DNA from: Dromaius novaehollandiae
Lineage: Eukaryota; Chordata; Aves; Casuariiformes; Dromaiidae
DNA: 64,000 nt
Direction: 5' to 3'
Assembly: GCF_036370855.1 (NCBI RefSeq)
Contig: NW_026991466.1
Location: 89,520 to 153,519 of the forward strand
Shown here: positions 10,302-45,200 of the stretch, one piece after another
Layout of the letters: each line of letters opens with the position of its first letter
Position numbering within the stretch: position 1 is the stretch's first letter
Program-made: the position numbers and the translations under genes
The notes under the pieces: generated by a model
Told to the model about the DNA's origin: nothing
Database searches by the model: none
What the model saw: only the letters and a program-made list of their open reading frames with translations

Positions 10302-10930
10302 GGGGCCTGCGCACGGGACACGCGTGGGTCACGCGCACGGGACACGCACACGCCTGCGCCATGGGGCCTGCGCACGGGACACGCGTGGGTCACGCGCCCG
10401 GGACACGCACACGCCTGCGCCATGGGGCCTGCGCATGGGACACGCGTGGGTCACGCGCACGGGACACGCACACGCCTGCGCCATGGGGCCTGCGCACGGG
10501 ACACGTGTGGGTCACGCGCACGGGACCCGCACACGGGACCTGCACACGTGTCCCACACACGCCTGCGCCACCATGCCTGCACACGGGATCGTGCACACGG
10601 GTCACACACACAGGACACGCACACAGGACCTGCACACGGGAACGGCACACGGGCCACGCACACGCCTGCGCCACCCCGCCTGCACATGGGGGACACGCGT
10701 GGGTCACGCACACGGGTCACGCACACGAGACACGCACACGGGTCCCGGACACGGGTCCCACACATGGATCTTGCACACGTGTCCCGCACACACCTTGGAC
10801 ACGGCTCCGACACGGGTCCTGCACACGCCTGGACACGGCTCCCGCACACGCCTGGACACGGCTCCGACACGGCTCCCGCACACGGCTCCCGCACACGCCT
10901 GGACACGGCTCCGACACGGCTCCGGGGCCC
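10240..10930 (-). repeat. 61-bp tandem array carrying the KCNN4 start codon; 5' flank
   Basis: CAT (start codon on the minus strand) recurs at exactly 61-bp spacing: 10299, 10360, 10421 and 10482, each as CCCCATGGCGCAGG on the minus strand. Since 61 is not a multiple of three, the ATGs are in different frames. Only the one at 10299-10301 is in frame with the channel. Beyond 10500 the array degrades into GGACACGGCTCC and CACGGGTCC units to about 10930. The promoter must lie in or beyond this repeat. Confidence 0.88.
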
Positions 10931-11110
10931 CACGGCCGGTGCCGGGAGCCGCCCAGTGAGTCACTGGGACGGGCCAAACTGGGGACACTGGGACCGGCCC
11001 CCCCCCCCCGGGCACCCAGCGGGGAACCGTGACTCACCCGGACGCCTGGGCCCCTTCACCCCGGCCCAGACGCCTGGGCCCCTCCCCTCCCCCCCCCCCA
11101 GGAACGAGGC
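10931..11110. other. KCNN4 upstream / PPP2R1A downstream spacer
   Basis: About 180 bp of mostly unique sequence with GTGAGTCACTGGGACGGG, a C10 run and two short GGACGCCTGGGCCCC copies. It separates the KCNN4 5' flank from the PPP2R1A poly(A) site. No TATA box or CpG island comparable to the other promoters is evident. Confidence 0.5.
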
Positions 11111-11130
11111 AGCCGAAACGGTCGAGAGTT

Positions 11131-11136
11131 TTTATT
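11131..11136 (-). promoter_or_regulatory. PPP2R1A: PPP2R1A polyadenylation signal (AATAAA)
   Basis: TTTATT on the plus strand is a canonical AATAAA for the minus-strand gene, about 440 bp past its stop codon. Confidence 0.85.
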
Positions 11137-11235
11137 AACCGCGAAAGTCGCCGGGTTTGGTAACGCCGGGGGGACGCGGGGACACGGCGGGGACACGGGG
11201 ACACGGGGGACACGGGGACACGGGGGGACACGGGG

Positions 11236-11525
11236 ACGTCACCCCGCGGCGGGTGTCACCGGCGTTGGGGACGTCGTGGTGGGTGTCACCGGCACCGGAG
11301 CCATCGTGACGGGTGTCACCGGCGTTGGGGACGTCACCGGCGTTGGGGACATTGCGGCGGGTGTCACCGGCACCGGAGCCATTGTGACGGGTGTTACCGG
11401 CGTTGGGGACATTGCGGTGGGTGTCACCGGCACCGGAGCCATTGTGACGAGTGTCACCAGTGCTGGGGACATCGTGACGGGTGTCACCGGCGTTGGGGAC
11501 GTCGCGGCGGGCGTCACCGGTCGCA
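11236..11525 (-). repeat. GGTGTCACCGGCGTTGGGGACGT minisatellite in the PPP2R1A 3' UTR
   Basis: Alternating ~21-24-bp half-units (GTGTCACCGGCACCGGAGCC and GTGTCACCGGCGTTGGGGAC) give roughly a 45-66-bp higher-order period over about 290 bp. It lies between the stop and the poly(A) signal, so it is in the mature mRNA. Confidence 0.88.
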
Positions 11526-11576
11526 TGCGGGGGGGGCGGGGCGGGGCCCTCGGGGGCCGTCAGTGGCTCCTCGGTG

Positions 11577-33252
<21,676 letters not shown>

Positions 33253-36200
33253 ATGGCGGGCGCGCGGCTGCGGCGGGCGCTCGCGGCGCTCGCGGCGCTG
33301 CTGGCGGCGCCAGGTACCGCGCGCCGGGGGGGGGGGTATAGGGGGCTATAGGGGGGTTCTATAGGGGGTGCATGGGGGGCTATAGGGGATGCATGGGGGG
33401 GCTATAGGGGGGTATGGGGGGCTCTATAGGGGTGCATGGGGGGGCTATAGAGGGGGTTCTATAGGGGGTGCATGGGGGGGCTATAGGGGGCTATAGGGGG
33501 GTTCTATAGGGGGTGCATGGGGGGCTATAGGGGGCTATGGGGGGTTCTATAGGGGGTGCATGGGGGGCTATAGGGGGTGCATGGGGGGGTTCTATAGGGG
33601 TGCATGGGGGGCTATAGGGGATGCATGGGGGGGTTCTATAGGGGTGCATGGGGGGCTATAGGGGATGCATGGGGGGGTTCTATAGGGGGTGCATGGGGGG
33701 CTATAGGGGATGCATGGGGGGGCTATAGGGGGCTATAGGGGGGTTCTATAGGGGATGCATGGGGGCTGCAATGGGGGTGCTATAGGAGGCTATAGGAGGC
33801 TATAGGGGATGCATGGGGGCTGCAATGGGGGTGCTATAGGAGGCTATAGGAGGCTATAGGGGATGCATGGGGGCTGCAATGGGGTTGCTATAGGGATGCT
33901 ATAGGGCTGCAATGAGGCTGCCATGGGGGTGCTATAGGGAGCTATAGGGGGTGCAACTGGGGTGCTATAGGGCTGCAATGGGACCGCAATGGAGATGCTA
34001 TGGGGGTGCGATGCAGGTGCTATAGGAGACTATAGGGGGTGCAATGGGTGTGCTATAGGGGGTTCCATGGGGTGCTATAGGGGGTGCAATGGGACTGCAA
34101 TGGGGCTGCAACGGGGGTTCTATAGGAGGCTATAGGGGGTGCCATGGGGTGCTATAGGGGCTGCAATGGGGCTGCAATGGAGATGCTATAGGGGTGCGAT
34201 GGGGGCACTATGGGAGCGCGATAGGGCTGCAATGGGGGGCTATGGGGGCTATAGGGGGTGCAATAGAGGTGCAATGGGGGGCTATAGGGGGCTATAGGGG
34301 GCTATAGGGGGTGCAATGAGACTGCAATGGGGTTGTAAGGGGGTGCTGTAGGGGTGCAACAGGGCTGCAGTGGGACTGCAGTGGGGGACGTATAGGCTGC
34401 TATAGGGGACACAGCGAGGCTGCAATGCTGTGCCGTGGGGGCTGCAGCGGGGGTGCTATAGTGTTCTATAGGGGCTGCTATGGGGGCTGCAGTGGGGCTG
34501 CAGAAAGGTGCTCTAGGCGTGCAATGGGGCCGCAGTAGGGGTGCTATAAGGGGCTATAGGGGCTGCAGTGGGGGGGCAGCAGGAGGCTATAGGGGCTGCA
34601 CTGGGGCTGCTATAGGGGCTGTGATAGGGGTGCACTGGGGCTGCAATGGCATGCTATAGGGGATGCCGTGGGGGTGCTATGGAGACTGCAGGGGGGATCC
34701 TATAGGGGATGCCATGCGGGTGCTATAGGGGGTGTGATGGGCTTCCTATGGGGGTGCTATAGGGGTGCAATAGGGTGCCATGGGGGGGCTATAGGGCTGC
34801 AGTGGGGGGCTATAGGGTTCTATAGGGGTGCTATGGGGTGCTATAGGGTGCTATGGGGGTGCCATAGGGTGTAGTGGGGGGGCAATGGGGTGCTATAGGG
34901 GTGCAGTGGGGGGCTATGGGGGCTATAGGGTGCCGTGGGGGTCGACAGGGTGCTCTGGGGGTGCTATAGGGGTGCAGCGGGGGGCTATAGGGGGCCATGG
35001 GGGGGCTATAGGGGTGCTATAGGGTGCTGTGGGGTGCTATAGGGTGCAGCGGGGGGGCATTGGGGGGCTACAGGGGTGCTATAGGGGTGCAGTGGGGGGC
35101 TACAGGGTGCTATAGGGTGCCATGGGGGTCTATAGGGGGCCATGGGGGTCTATAGGGGGCCGGGGGGGGGGCCACTGCGTGCGTGACCCCGCGGCCGGCA
35201 CACGCGTGTGCTCACATGTCAGGGCCCCCCCCCCGCCCCCCCTTCTCCTTCAAACCTCCTTCACCCCCCCGCCCCGGGGGGCCCAGGCGTCCGGGCGCTC
35301 CCCTCCCCCCTCTCTGCAGACCCCCCTCCCCCCCCCCCCGGGGGGAAGCGAACCGCGAAATTGCGCCAGGGCGGCTCTGCGCAGGCTCCGGCCCCCGGAC
35401 GCCTGGGCCCCCCGGACGCCTGGGCCCCTCCCGGACGCCTGGGCCCCCCCCCGGACGCCTGGGCCCCCCCGGACGCCTGGGCCCCCCCCACGGATGCCTG
35501 GGGCCCCCTGGACGCCTGGGCCCCCCCGGACACCTGGGTCCCCCCCCGGACGCCTGGGCCCTTCCCGGATGCCTGGGCCCCTCCCAGACTCCTGGGCCCC
35601 CCTGAACACCTGGGTTCCCCGGACACCTGGGCCCCCCCGGACGCCTGGGCCCCTCCCGGACGCCTGGGCCCCTCCCCGCAGGGCTCCTGGCGCTGGAGTA
35701 CCCCCCGACCGCTGACAACTACACCGTGTGCCAGGGTGACAACGCCACGCTGAGGTGAGCGGAGGTCGCCGGACGCCTGGGCCCCCCCTCGGCCCCGGGG
35801 CGGCTGGGTGGGGGGGGTGGGGGGATCGGAGCCCCCCCCAGCGGGACCCTGCCCCCGAATGGGACCTGTGGGGCGGGAGCCGTGGTGGGACCCACCAGCC
35901 GCCGCCGCGACGAGACCCCCATGGTGGCACCTGCCGTGGGACCCCCGTGGTGGGACCCGTGTTGGGATCTCCATGGTGGATCCTATGGTGGGATCTCCAT
36001 GATGGATCCTGTCATGGGATCTCCATGGTGGATCCTATGGTGGGATCTCCATGATGGATCCTGTCATGGGATCTCCATGGTGGGACCTGTGATGGGATCT
36101 CTATGATGGGACCCGTGGTGGGATCTCCATGGTGGGACCTGCAATGGGACCCGTGGTGGGATCTCCATGATGGATCCCGTCATGGGATCTCCATGGTGGG

Positions 36201-39200
36201 ACCTGTGACGGGAGCCGTGTTGGGATCTCCATGGGGGGACCTGCGATGGGACCCATGGTGGGATCTCCATGGTGGATCCTATGGTGGGATCTCCATGGTG
36301 GGACCTGTGATGGGATCTCCATGATGGGACCCGTGGTGGGATCTCCATGGTGGATCCTATGGTGGGATCTCCATGGTGGATCCTGTCATGGGATCTCCAT
36401 GGTGGGACCTGCGATGGGACCCGTGGTGGGATCTCCATGATGGACCCTATGGTGGGGTCTCCATGGTGGGACCTGTGATGGGATCTCTATGATGGGACCC
36501 GTGGTGGGATCTCCATGGTGGATCCCGTCATGGGATCTCCATGGTGGGACCTGTGATGGGAGCCGTGTTGGGATCTCCATGGGGGGACCTGTGATGGGAG
36601 CCGTGGTGGGATCTCCATGATGGATCCCGTCATGGGATCTCCATGGTGGGACCTGCAATGGGATTGCCATGGTGGGACCCGAGATGGATCCCGTCATAGG
36701 ATTGCCATGATGGGACCGTGATGGGACCCGTGGTGGGATCTCCATGACGCCTCCTGTCATGGGATCTCCACGGTGGGACCAGTGATGGACCCCATGGGGA
36801 GATCTCCATGATGGATCCCGTCATGGGATCTCCATGATGGGACCTGTGACGGGACCCACAGTGAGATCTCCATGGTGGGCCCCATGGTGGGATCTCCATG
36901 GTGGGACCTTCAATGGGACCCATGGTGGGATCTCCATGATGGATCCTGTCATGGGATCTCCATGATGAGACCGCGTTGGGATCTCCATGATGGATCCCAT
37001 CGTGGGATCTCCATGGTGGGACCATTGATGGACCCCATGGTGGGAGCTCCATGACGGGCCCCGTGGTGGGATCTCTCTCCATGGTGGGCTCTCTGTGATG
37101 GATCCCGTCATGGGATCTCCATGGTGGGGCCTGCGACGGGACCCGTGGTGGGATCTCCATGATGGATCCCGTCATGGGATCTCCATGATGGGCCAAATGG
37201 TGGGATCTCTCTCCGTGGTGGGATCTCCATGATGGATCCCGTCATGGGATCCCCATGGTGGGGGCCTGTGACGGGCCCCATGGTAGGATCTCTGTGATGG
37301 ATCCCATCGTGGGCCCTCCACGTCGGCCCCCCCCCCCCCCGTGCCGCGGTGGCCCCCCCGGGCGCCGTGTGGAGCTGGCGCGGTCCCCCCCCCCCCATCC
37401 CCCCCCCCCCCGCAGCTGCGCCATCGACGCCGAGGTGACGCGGGTGGCCTGGCTCAACGGCTCGCACATCCTCTACGCGGGGGGGGACAAGTGGTCGCTG
37501 GACCCCCGCGTGCGGCTCCTGGCCCACAGCGACGCCGAGTTCGCCGTGGCCATCGCCGCCGTGGGCCCCCACGACGAGGGCCTCTACACCTGCTCCTTCC
37601 AGACCCCCGCCCGGCCCCACACCGCCCACGTCTTCCTCATCGTCCACGGTCCGCCCCCCCCCCGCCGGGGACGCCGGGGACGCCGGGGACATTGCGGTCA
37701 TCAGGGCCATTGGGGACCATCAAAGACACTGGGGTCATCAGGGCCATCGGGGCCATTGGGGTCATCGGGGCCATTGGGGACCATCAAAGACATTGAGGCC
37801 ATCAGGGCCATTGGGGACTTTGGGGTCATCGAAGACATTGGGGCCATTGGGGACATTGGGGACCATCAAAGATATTGGGGTCATGGAAGACATTGGGGCC
37901 AATCAGGCCATTGGGGACATTGGGGTCATGGAGGACATTGGGGCCATCGGGGACATTGGGGTCATCAGCGACATTGGGACCATCAGGGCCATTGGGGACA
38001 TTGGGGTCATCAGGGACATTGGGGTCATCAGGGCCATTGGGGACCATCAAAGACATTGAGGCCATCAGGGACTTTGGGGTCATCAGGGACATTGGGGTCA
38101 TCAGGGCCATCGGGGCCATTGGGGTCATCGGGGCCATTGGGGACCATCAAAGACATTGAGGCCAATCAGGACATTGGGGACATTGGGGTCATGGGGGACA
38201 TTGAGGCCATCAGGGACATTGGGGCCATCGGGGCCATCAAAGACATTGGGACCATCAGGGACATTGGGGACATTGGGGCCATCAAAGACATTGGGACCAT
38301 CAGGGACATTGGGGACTTTGGGCTCATCAGGCACATTGGGGTCATGGGGGACATTGGGGTCATCGGAGACATTGGGGTCATGGGGGACATTGGGGACTTT
38401 GAGGCCATTGAAGACTTTGGGGTCATTGGAGACATTGGGAACATTGGGGTCACTGATGACATTGGGGTCATGAGGGCCATAGGGGCCATTGGGGTCATCG
38501 GAGACATTGGGGACATTGGGGTCATCGAAGATATTGGGGACATTGGGGTCATCAAAGACATTGGGGTCATCAGGGACATTGGGGACACTGGAGATGTTGG
38601 GGCACCTGGGGCCTCTGGGGCTACTGGAGGTCATTGGGGGCAACTGGGGCCATCAGGGACATTGGGGACATTGGGGCAACTGGCGCTATTGGGGACATCG
38701 GGGTCGTTGGGGCACCTGGGGCTACTGGAGGTCACTGGGGGCAACTGGGGCCATCAGGGCCATTGGGGACATTGGGGTCACTGGGGCTATTGGGGGGGTC
38801 ATTGGGGGCAACTGGGGTCTTTGGAGGTCATCAGGGGGCAACTGGGGCCATTGGGGGGGGCAACTGGGTCTACTGGGGGGCAACTGGGGCCACCAGGGCC
38901 ATTGGGACCGTTGGGGACACTGGGGGACGTCGGGGGGGCACCTGGGGGGCCAGTTAGGAGCAGGGGGGCAGGGAGGGGGCCCAGGCGTCCGGGGGGGGGG
39001 TTGTGGGCGGAGGGGCCCAGGCGTCCGGGCCAGCGGGACCCCCCCCCCCCCAGTGCCGGCGCGCATCACCAACATCTCGGCGGCGGTGACGGTGGACGAG
39101 GGCAGCGACGTGACACTGCTCTGCCTGGCGGCCGGGCGGCCCCCCCCCGCTGTCACCTGGCGCCAGCCCTGGGGTACGGGGACATGGGGGACATGGGGGA

Positions 39201-42200
39201 CACGGGGACGTGGGGGGACATGGAGGGACATGAGGGGACATGGGGGACATGGAGGGACATGGGGGGACATGGGGGGACATGGAGGGACATGGAGGGACAT
39301 GGGGGGACATGGAGGGACATGGGGGGACATGGGGGACATGGGGGACATGGAGGGACATGGAGGGACATGGAGGGACATGGGGGGACATGGGGGGACATGG
39401 AGGGACATGGGGGACATGGGGGGACATGGAGGGACATGGGGGACATGGGGGACATGGGGGACATGGAGGGACATGGGGGGACATGGAGGGACATGGAGGG
39501 ACATGGGGGACATGGGGGACATGGGGGACATGGAGGGACATGGGGGGACATGGGGGACATGGAGGGACATGGGGGGACATGGAGGGACATGGGGGGACAT
39601 GGGGGGACATGGGGACATGGAGGGACATGGGGGGACATGGGGGACATGGAGGGACATGGAGGGACATGGGGGGACATGGGGGACATGGAGGGACATGGAG
39701 GGACATGGGGGGACATGGGGGACATGGGGGACATGGAGGGACATGGGGGGACATGGGGGACATGGAGGGACATGGGGGGACATGGAGGGACATGGGGGAC
39801 ATGGGGGGAGATGGAGGGACATGGGGGACATGGGGGGACATGGGGGGACATGGAGGGACATGGGGGGACATGGAGGGACATGGGGGACATGGAGGGACAT
39901 GGGGGGACATGGGGGGACATGGAGGGACATGGGGGACATGGAGGGACATGGGGGACATGGGGGACATGGGGGGACATGGGGGGAGATGGAGGGACATGGG
40001 GGACATGGGGGACATGGAGGGACATGGAGGGACATGGGGGACATGGGGGGAGATGGAGGGACATGGGGGACATGGGGGGACATGGGGGGACATGGGGGAC
40101 ATGGGGGGAGATGGAGGGACATGGGGGACATGGGGGACATGGGGGGACATGGGGGGACATGGAGGGACATGGGGGACATGGAGGGACATGGGGGGACATG
40201 GAGGGACATGGGGGACATGGGGGGAGATGGAGGGACATGGGGGACATGGGGGGACATGGGGGGACATGGAGGGACATGGGGGACATGGAGGGACATGGGG
40301 GGACATGGGGGACATGGGGGACATGGGGGACATGGGGGACATGGAGGGACATGGGGGGAGATGGAGGGACATGGGGGACATGGGGGACATGGAGGGACAT
40401 GGGGGACATGGGGGGAGATGGAGGGACATGGGGGACATGGAGGGACATGGAGGGACATGGGGGACATGGGGGGAGATGGAGGGACATGGGGGACATGGGG
40501 GACATGGGGGGACATGGGGGGACATGGAGGGACATGGGGGACATGGAGGGACATGGGGGGACATGGAGGGACATGGGGGACATGGGGGGAGATGGAGGGA
40601 CATGGGGGACATGGGGGGACATGGGGGGACATGGAGGGACATGGGGGACATGGAGGGACATGGGGGGACATGGGGGACATGGGGGACATGGGGGACATGG
40701 GGGACATGGAGGGACATGGGGGGAGATGGAGGGACATGGGGGACATGGGGGACATGGAGGGACATGGGGGGACATGGAGGGACATGGGGGGACATGGGGG
40801 GACATGGGGACATGGAGGGACATGGGGGACATGGGGGGAGATGGAGGGACATGGGGGACATGGAGGGACATGGGGGGACATGGGGGACATGGGGGGACAT
40901 GGAGGGACATGGGGGACATGGGGGACATGGGGGACATGGGGGGACATGAGGGACATGGAGGGACATGGGGGGACATGGGGGACATGGGGGACATGGGGGG
41001 ACATGGGGACATGGGGGACATGGGGGGACATGAGGGACATGGAGGGACATGGAGGGACATAGGGGACATGGGGGAACATGGAGGGACATGGGGGGACATG
41101 GAGGGACATTGGGGGACATGGGGGGACATGGAGGGACATGGGGGGACATGGGGACATGGGGGACATGGGGACATGGGGGACATGGAGGGACATGGGGGGA
41201 CATGGAGGGACATGGGGGACATGGAGGGACATGGGGGGACATGGGGGGACATGGGGGACATGGAGGGACATAGGGGACATGGAGGGACATGGGGGACATG
41301 GGGGGACATGAGGGACATGGAGGGACATAGGGGACATGGGGGGACATGGAGGGACATAGGGGACATGGGGGACATGGAGGGACATGGGGGACATGGGGGA
41401 CATGGGGGGACATGGGGGATATGGAGGGACATGGGGGACATGGAGGGACCCCGGTGACCCCCTGTCCCCCCCCGGCAGCGGGGCCCCCCCGCGAGGGCGA
41501 GGTGCTGGAGGTGGCCGCCATCCGCCGGGGCCAGGCCGGCCGCTACCAGTGCCAGGCGGCCAACGGGGTGGCCCAGCCCGACACCCGCTGGGTCCCCGTC
41601 ACCGTCAACTGTGAGCGTCCTGGGGGGGGGGGGACGGGCCCATCACCCTGGCATCAGGGCTGGGCCCATCGCCAGGGCGTCAGGGCTGCCCCGGGGATGG
41701 GGACGGGGTCGAGCCCATCACCCTGGCGTCAGGGCTGCATCAGGGACGGGCCCCTCACCCTGGTGTCAGGGCTGCACCGGGGTCAGGGACGGGCTGCGCC
41801 AGGGCTGGGCCCATCGCCCCGGTGTCAGGGCTGCTCTAGGGACAGGGACGGGCCCATCACCGCAGCGTCAGGGCTGCGTTGGGGGGGGGGGGGAAACGAG
41901 CCCATCGCTCTGGTGTTGGGGCTGTGTCAGGGAGGGGCCCATCACCCCGGCGTCAGGGCTGCACCAGGGATGGGGCTGGGCCCATCACCCCAGCGTCAGG
42001 GCTGCGTCAGGGCTGGGCCCATCGCCAGGGTGTCAGGGCTGCCCCGGGGATGGGGATGGGGTTGAGCCCATCACCCCGGCGTCACGGCTGCTCTAGGGAC
42101 ACGGAGGGGCCCATCGCCCTGGCGTCAGGGCTGAGCCCATCACCCTGGCGTCAGGGCTGCTCTAGGGACAGGGATGGGCCCATCACCGCGGCGTCAGGGC

Positions 42201-45200
42201 TGTGGTGGGGACAGGGCTGGGCCCATCACCCTGGTGTCGGGGCTGCTCCAGGGTTGAGCCCATCACCCCGGCATCGGGGCTGAGCCCATCACCCCGGCGT
42301 CAGGGCTGCATCAGGGATGGGCCCATCACCATGGTGTCAGGGCTGCGTCAGGGCTGAGCCCATCACCGTGGCGTCAGGGCTGCTCTAGGGACAGGGCTGA
42401 GCCCATCACCGTGGCGTCAGGGCTGCGTTGGGGACGGGGTCGAGCCCATCACCCCGGTGTCACGGCTGCTCTAGGGACACAGAGGGGCGCCTCACCCTGG
42501 CGTCAGGGCTGAGCCCATCGTCCTGGCGTCAGGGCTGCTCTAGGGACAGGGACGGGCCCATCACCCCGGTGTCAGGGTTGAGCCCATCACCCCGGCATCG
42601 GGGCTGAGCCCATCACCCCGGCGTCAGGGCTGCATCAGGGACGGGCCCATCACCATGGCGTCAGGGCTGCACCGGGGTCAGGGACGGGCCCATCACCCCG
42701 GCATCGGGGCTGCGCCAGGGACAGAGACGGGCCCATCACCCCGGTGTCAGGGCTGAGCCCATCGCCCCGGTGTCGGGGCTGCTCTAGGGACAGGGCTGGG
42801 CCCATCACCCCGGCGTCAGGGCTGCACCGGGGATGGGGACGGGGTCGAGCCCATCGCCAGGGCGTCACGGCTGCTCCAGGGACACGGAGGGGCCCCTCAC
42901 CCTGGCCTCAGGGCTGGGCCCATCACCGCGGTGTCTGGGCGGCCCCGGGTCTCCCCCCCCTCCCCCCCCCCCGGCTCCCAGCGCAGCCCTGACGCCCGGG
43001 TGAGGGGCTCCCAGCACAGCCCGGGGCCGGGGGGGGGGGGGCGGCTCATTCAGGGCAGTTTTGGGGGTCCCGGGGGGGGTTGGGGGGGGTGTACAGGGGG
43101 GTGGGGGGGGCCGGGGTGACCCCCCCGTGCGGCCTGGGGGGGGCGGGGGGGGGTTTGGGGGGGTGTACAGGGGGGTGGGGGGGTCTGGAGGGCCGGGGGG
43201 GCGGCGCGTTGGGGGCGGTTTTGGGGGTCCCGGGGGGGGTTTGGGGGGGTTGTACAGGGGGGTTGGGACATTGGGGGTGACCCCCCCGCGCCCCCCCCAG
43301 ACCCCCCCAGCATCAAGGAGGCGCAGGGGGCCCGGCCCCCCCCGGGGCAGCGGCGGCGGGGGGGGGTGGTGCTTTCAGGGCAGTTTTGGGGGTCCCGGGG
43401 GGGTTTGGGGGGGTTGTACAGGGGGGTTAGAGGATTGGGGGTGACCCCCCCGCGCCCCCCCAGACCCCCCCAGCATCACGGAGGCGCAGGGGGCCCGGCC
43501 GGCCCCGGGGCAGCGGGGGCTGCTGCGCTGCGGCGCCCTGGCCGAGCCCCCCCCGGCCTTCGAGTGGTTCAAGGACGAGCGGCCGTGAGTGGGGGCTGGG
43601 GGGGGGCGGGGGGGGGGCTATGGGGGGGGCTGGGGGTGCTATGGGGGGCTGGGGGGGTGCAATGCAGTGCTATGGGGTGCTATGGGGTGCAACGAGGCGT
43701 TTTGGGGTGCGAGGGGGCATTTTGGGGTGCAACGAGGCGTTTTGGGGCATTTTGGGGTGCGAGGGGGCGTTTTGGGGTGTTTTGGGGTGCAACGAGGCGT
43801 TTTGGGGTGCGATGGGGCATTTTGGGGTGCAACGAGGCGTTTTGGGGTGCGAGGGGGCGTTTTGGAGTGCGTGGGGGTGTTTTGGGGTGTTCTGGGGTGC
43901 GATGGGGTATTTTGGGGTGCGACCGGGCATTTTGGGCTGCGAGGGGGTGTTTCGGAGTGCAGTGGGGTGTTTTGGGGTATGAGGGGGCGTTTTGGGGTGC
44001 GATGGGGCGTTCTGGGGCGTTTTGGGCCATTTTGGGGCGTTCTGGGCCGTTTTGGGCCGTTCCAGGGTGTCCCAGGGTGCGACGGGGTGTTTGGGGGCAT
44101 TTCGGGGCGTTTTGGGGCGTTCTGGGGTGTTTTGGGACATTTTGGGGCGTTTCAGGGCGTCCCGGGCCGTTTCGGGGCGTCCCGGGGTGCGACAGGGGGG
44201 CGACGGGGTGTTTGGGGGCATTCTGGGGCGTTCCGGGCCGTTTTGGGGTGTTTCGGGCCATTTGGGGGCGTCCCGGGGCGTTTTGGGGCGTTTCGGGCCG
44301 TTCTGGGGCATTTCGGGCCATTTCGGGGCGTCCCGGTCCGTTCTGGGGCGTCCCGGGGTGCGACGGGGGGGCGCCGGGGTGTTTTGGGGCGTCCCGGGCC
44401 GTTTCGGGCCGTTCTGGGGCGTTTCGGGCCATTTTGGGGCGTTTTGGGGCGTTTCGGGCCGTTTCGGGCCATTGTGGGGCGTTCCGGGCCGTTTTGGGGC
44501 GTCCCGGGGCGTTTTGGGGCGTCCCGGGGTGCGACGGGGGGGCGCCGGGGGCTCCCGCAGGCTGCTGGGGGGCCGCGAGGGGCTGCAGATCCGCACGGAG
44601 CGAACGCGGTCGCTGCTGCTGGTCGCCAACGTCACCCGCCGCCACTACGGCAACTACACGTGCCGGGCGTCCAACGGGCTGGGCAGCGCCGCCGCCGCCC
44701 TCCGCCTGCTCCGTGAGTGCGGGCCCAGGCGTCCGGGTGCCCCCCGCGGGGCCCAGGCATCCGGGAACCCACCCCCGAGGGGCCCAGGCGTCCGGGAACC
44801 CCCCTCCACAAACTGCCCCGGGGCCCAGGCGTCCGGGAACCCCCTCGCGGGGCCCAGGCGTCCGGGAACCCCCCCACATACCACCCCGGGGCCCAGGCGT
44901 CCGGGAACCCCCCTCCAGAAACCGCCCCAGGGCCCAGGCGTCCGGGTGCCCCCCCGCGGGGCCCAGGCGTCCGGGAACCCACCCCCGAGGGGCCCAGGCG
45001 TCCGGGAACCCCCCCACATACCACCCCGGGGCCCAGGCATCCGGGTGCCCCCCACGGGGCCCAGGCGTCCGGGACACCCCCCCAGGGCCCAGGCATCCGG
45101 GAACCCCCCTCCAGAAACCGCCCCGGGGCCCAGGTGTCCGGGTGCCCCCCACGGGGCCCAGGCGTCCAGGAACCCCCCCCGGGGCCCAGGCGTCCGGGAA

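Noticed and set aside
11276-11526. Open frame of VTGTGAIVTGVTGVGD repeats on the plus strand opposite the PPP2R1A 3' UTR
   Set aside because: A 3' UTR minisatellite with units divisible by 3; no start context or homology.
33330-35165. TATAGGGG units resembling telomere (TTAGGG) or TATA boxes
   Set aside because: No TTAGGG runs occur, and TATA-like units repeat over a hundred times inside an intron, so neither telomeric nor promoter function is supported.
37826-38643. Collagen- or antifreeze-like repeats ([22 protein letters not shown]) in IGLON5 intron 3
   Set aside because: Frames of the GACATTGGGG repeat, bounded by proven exons at 37648 and 39054.
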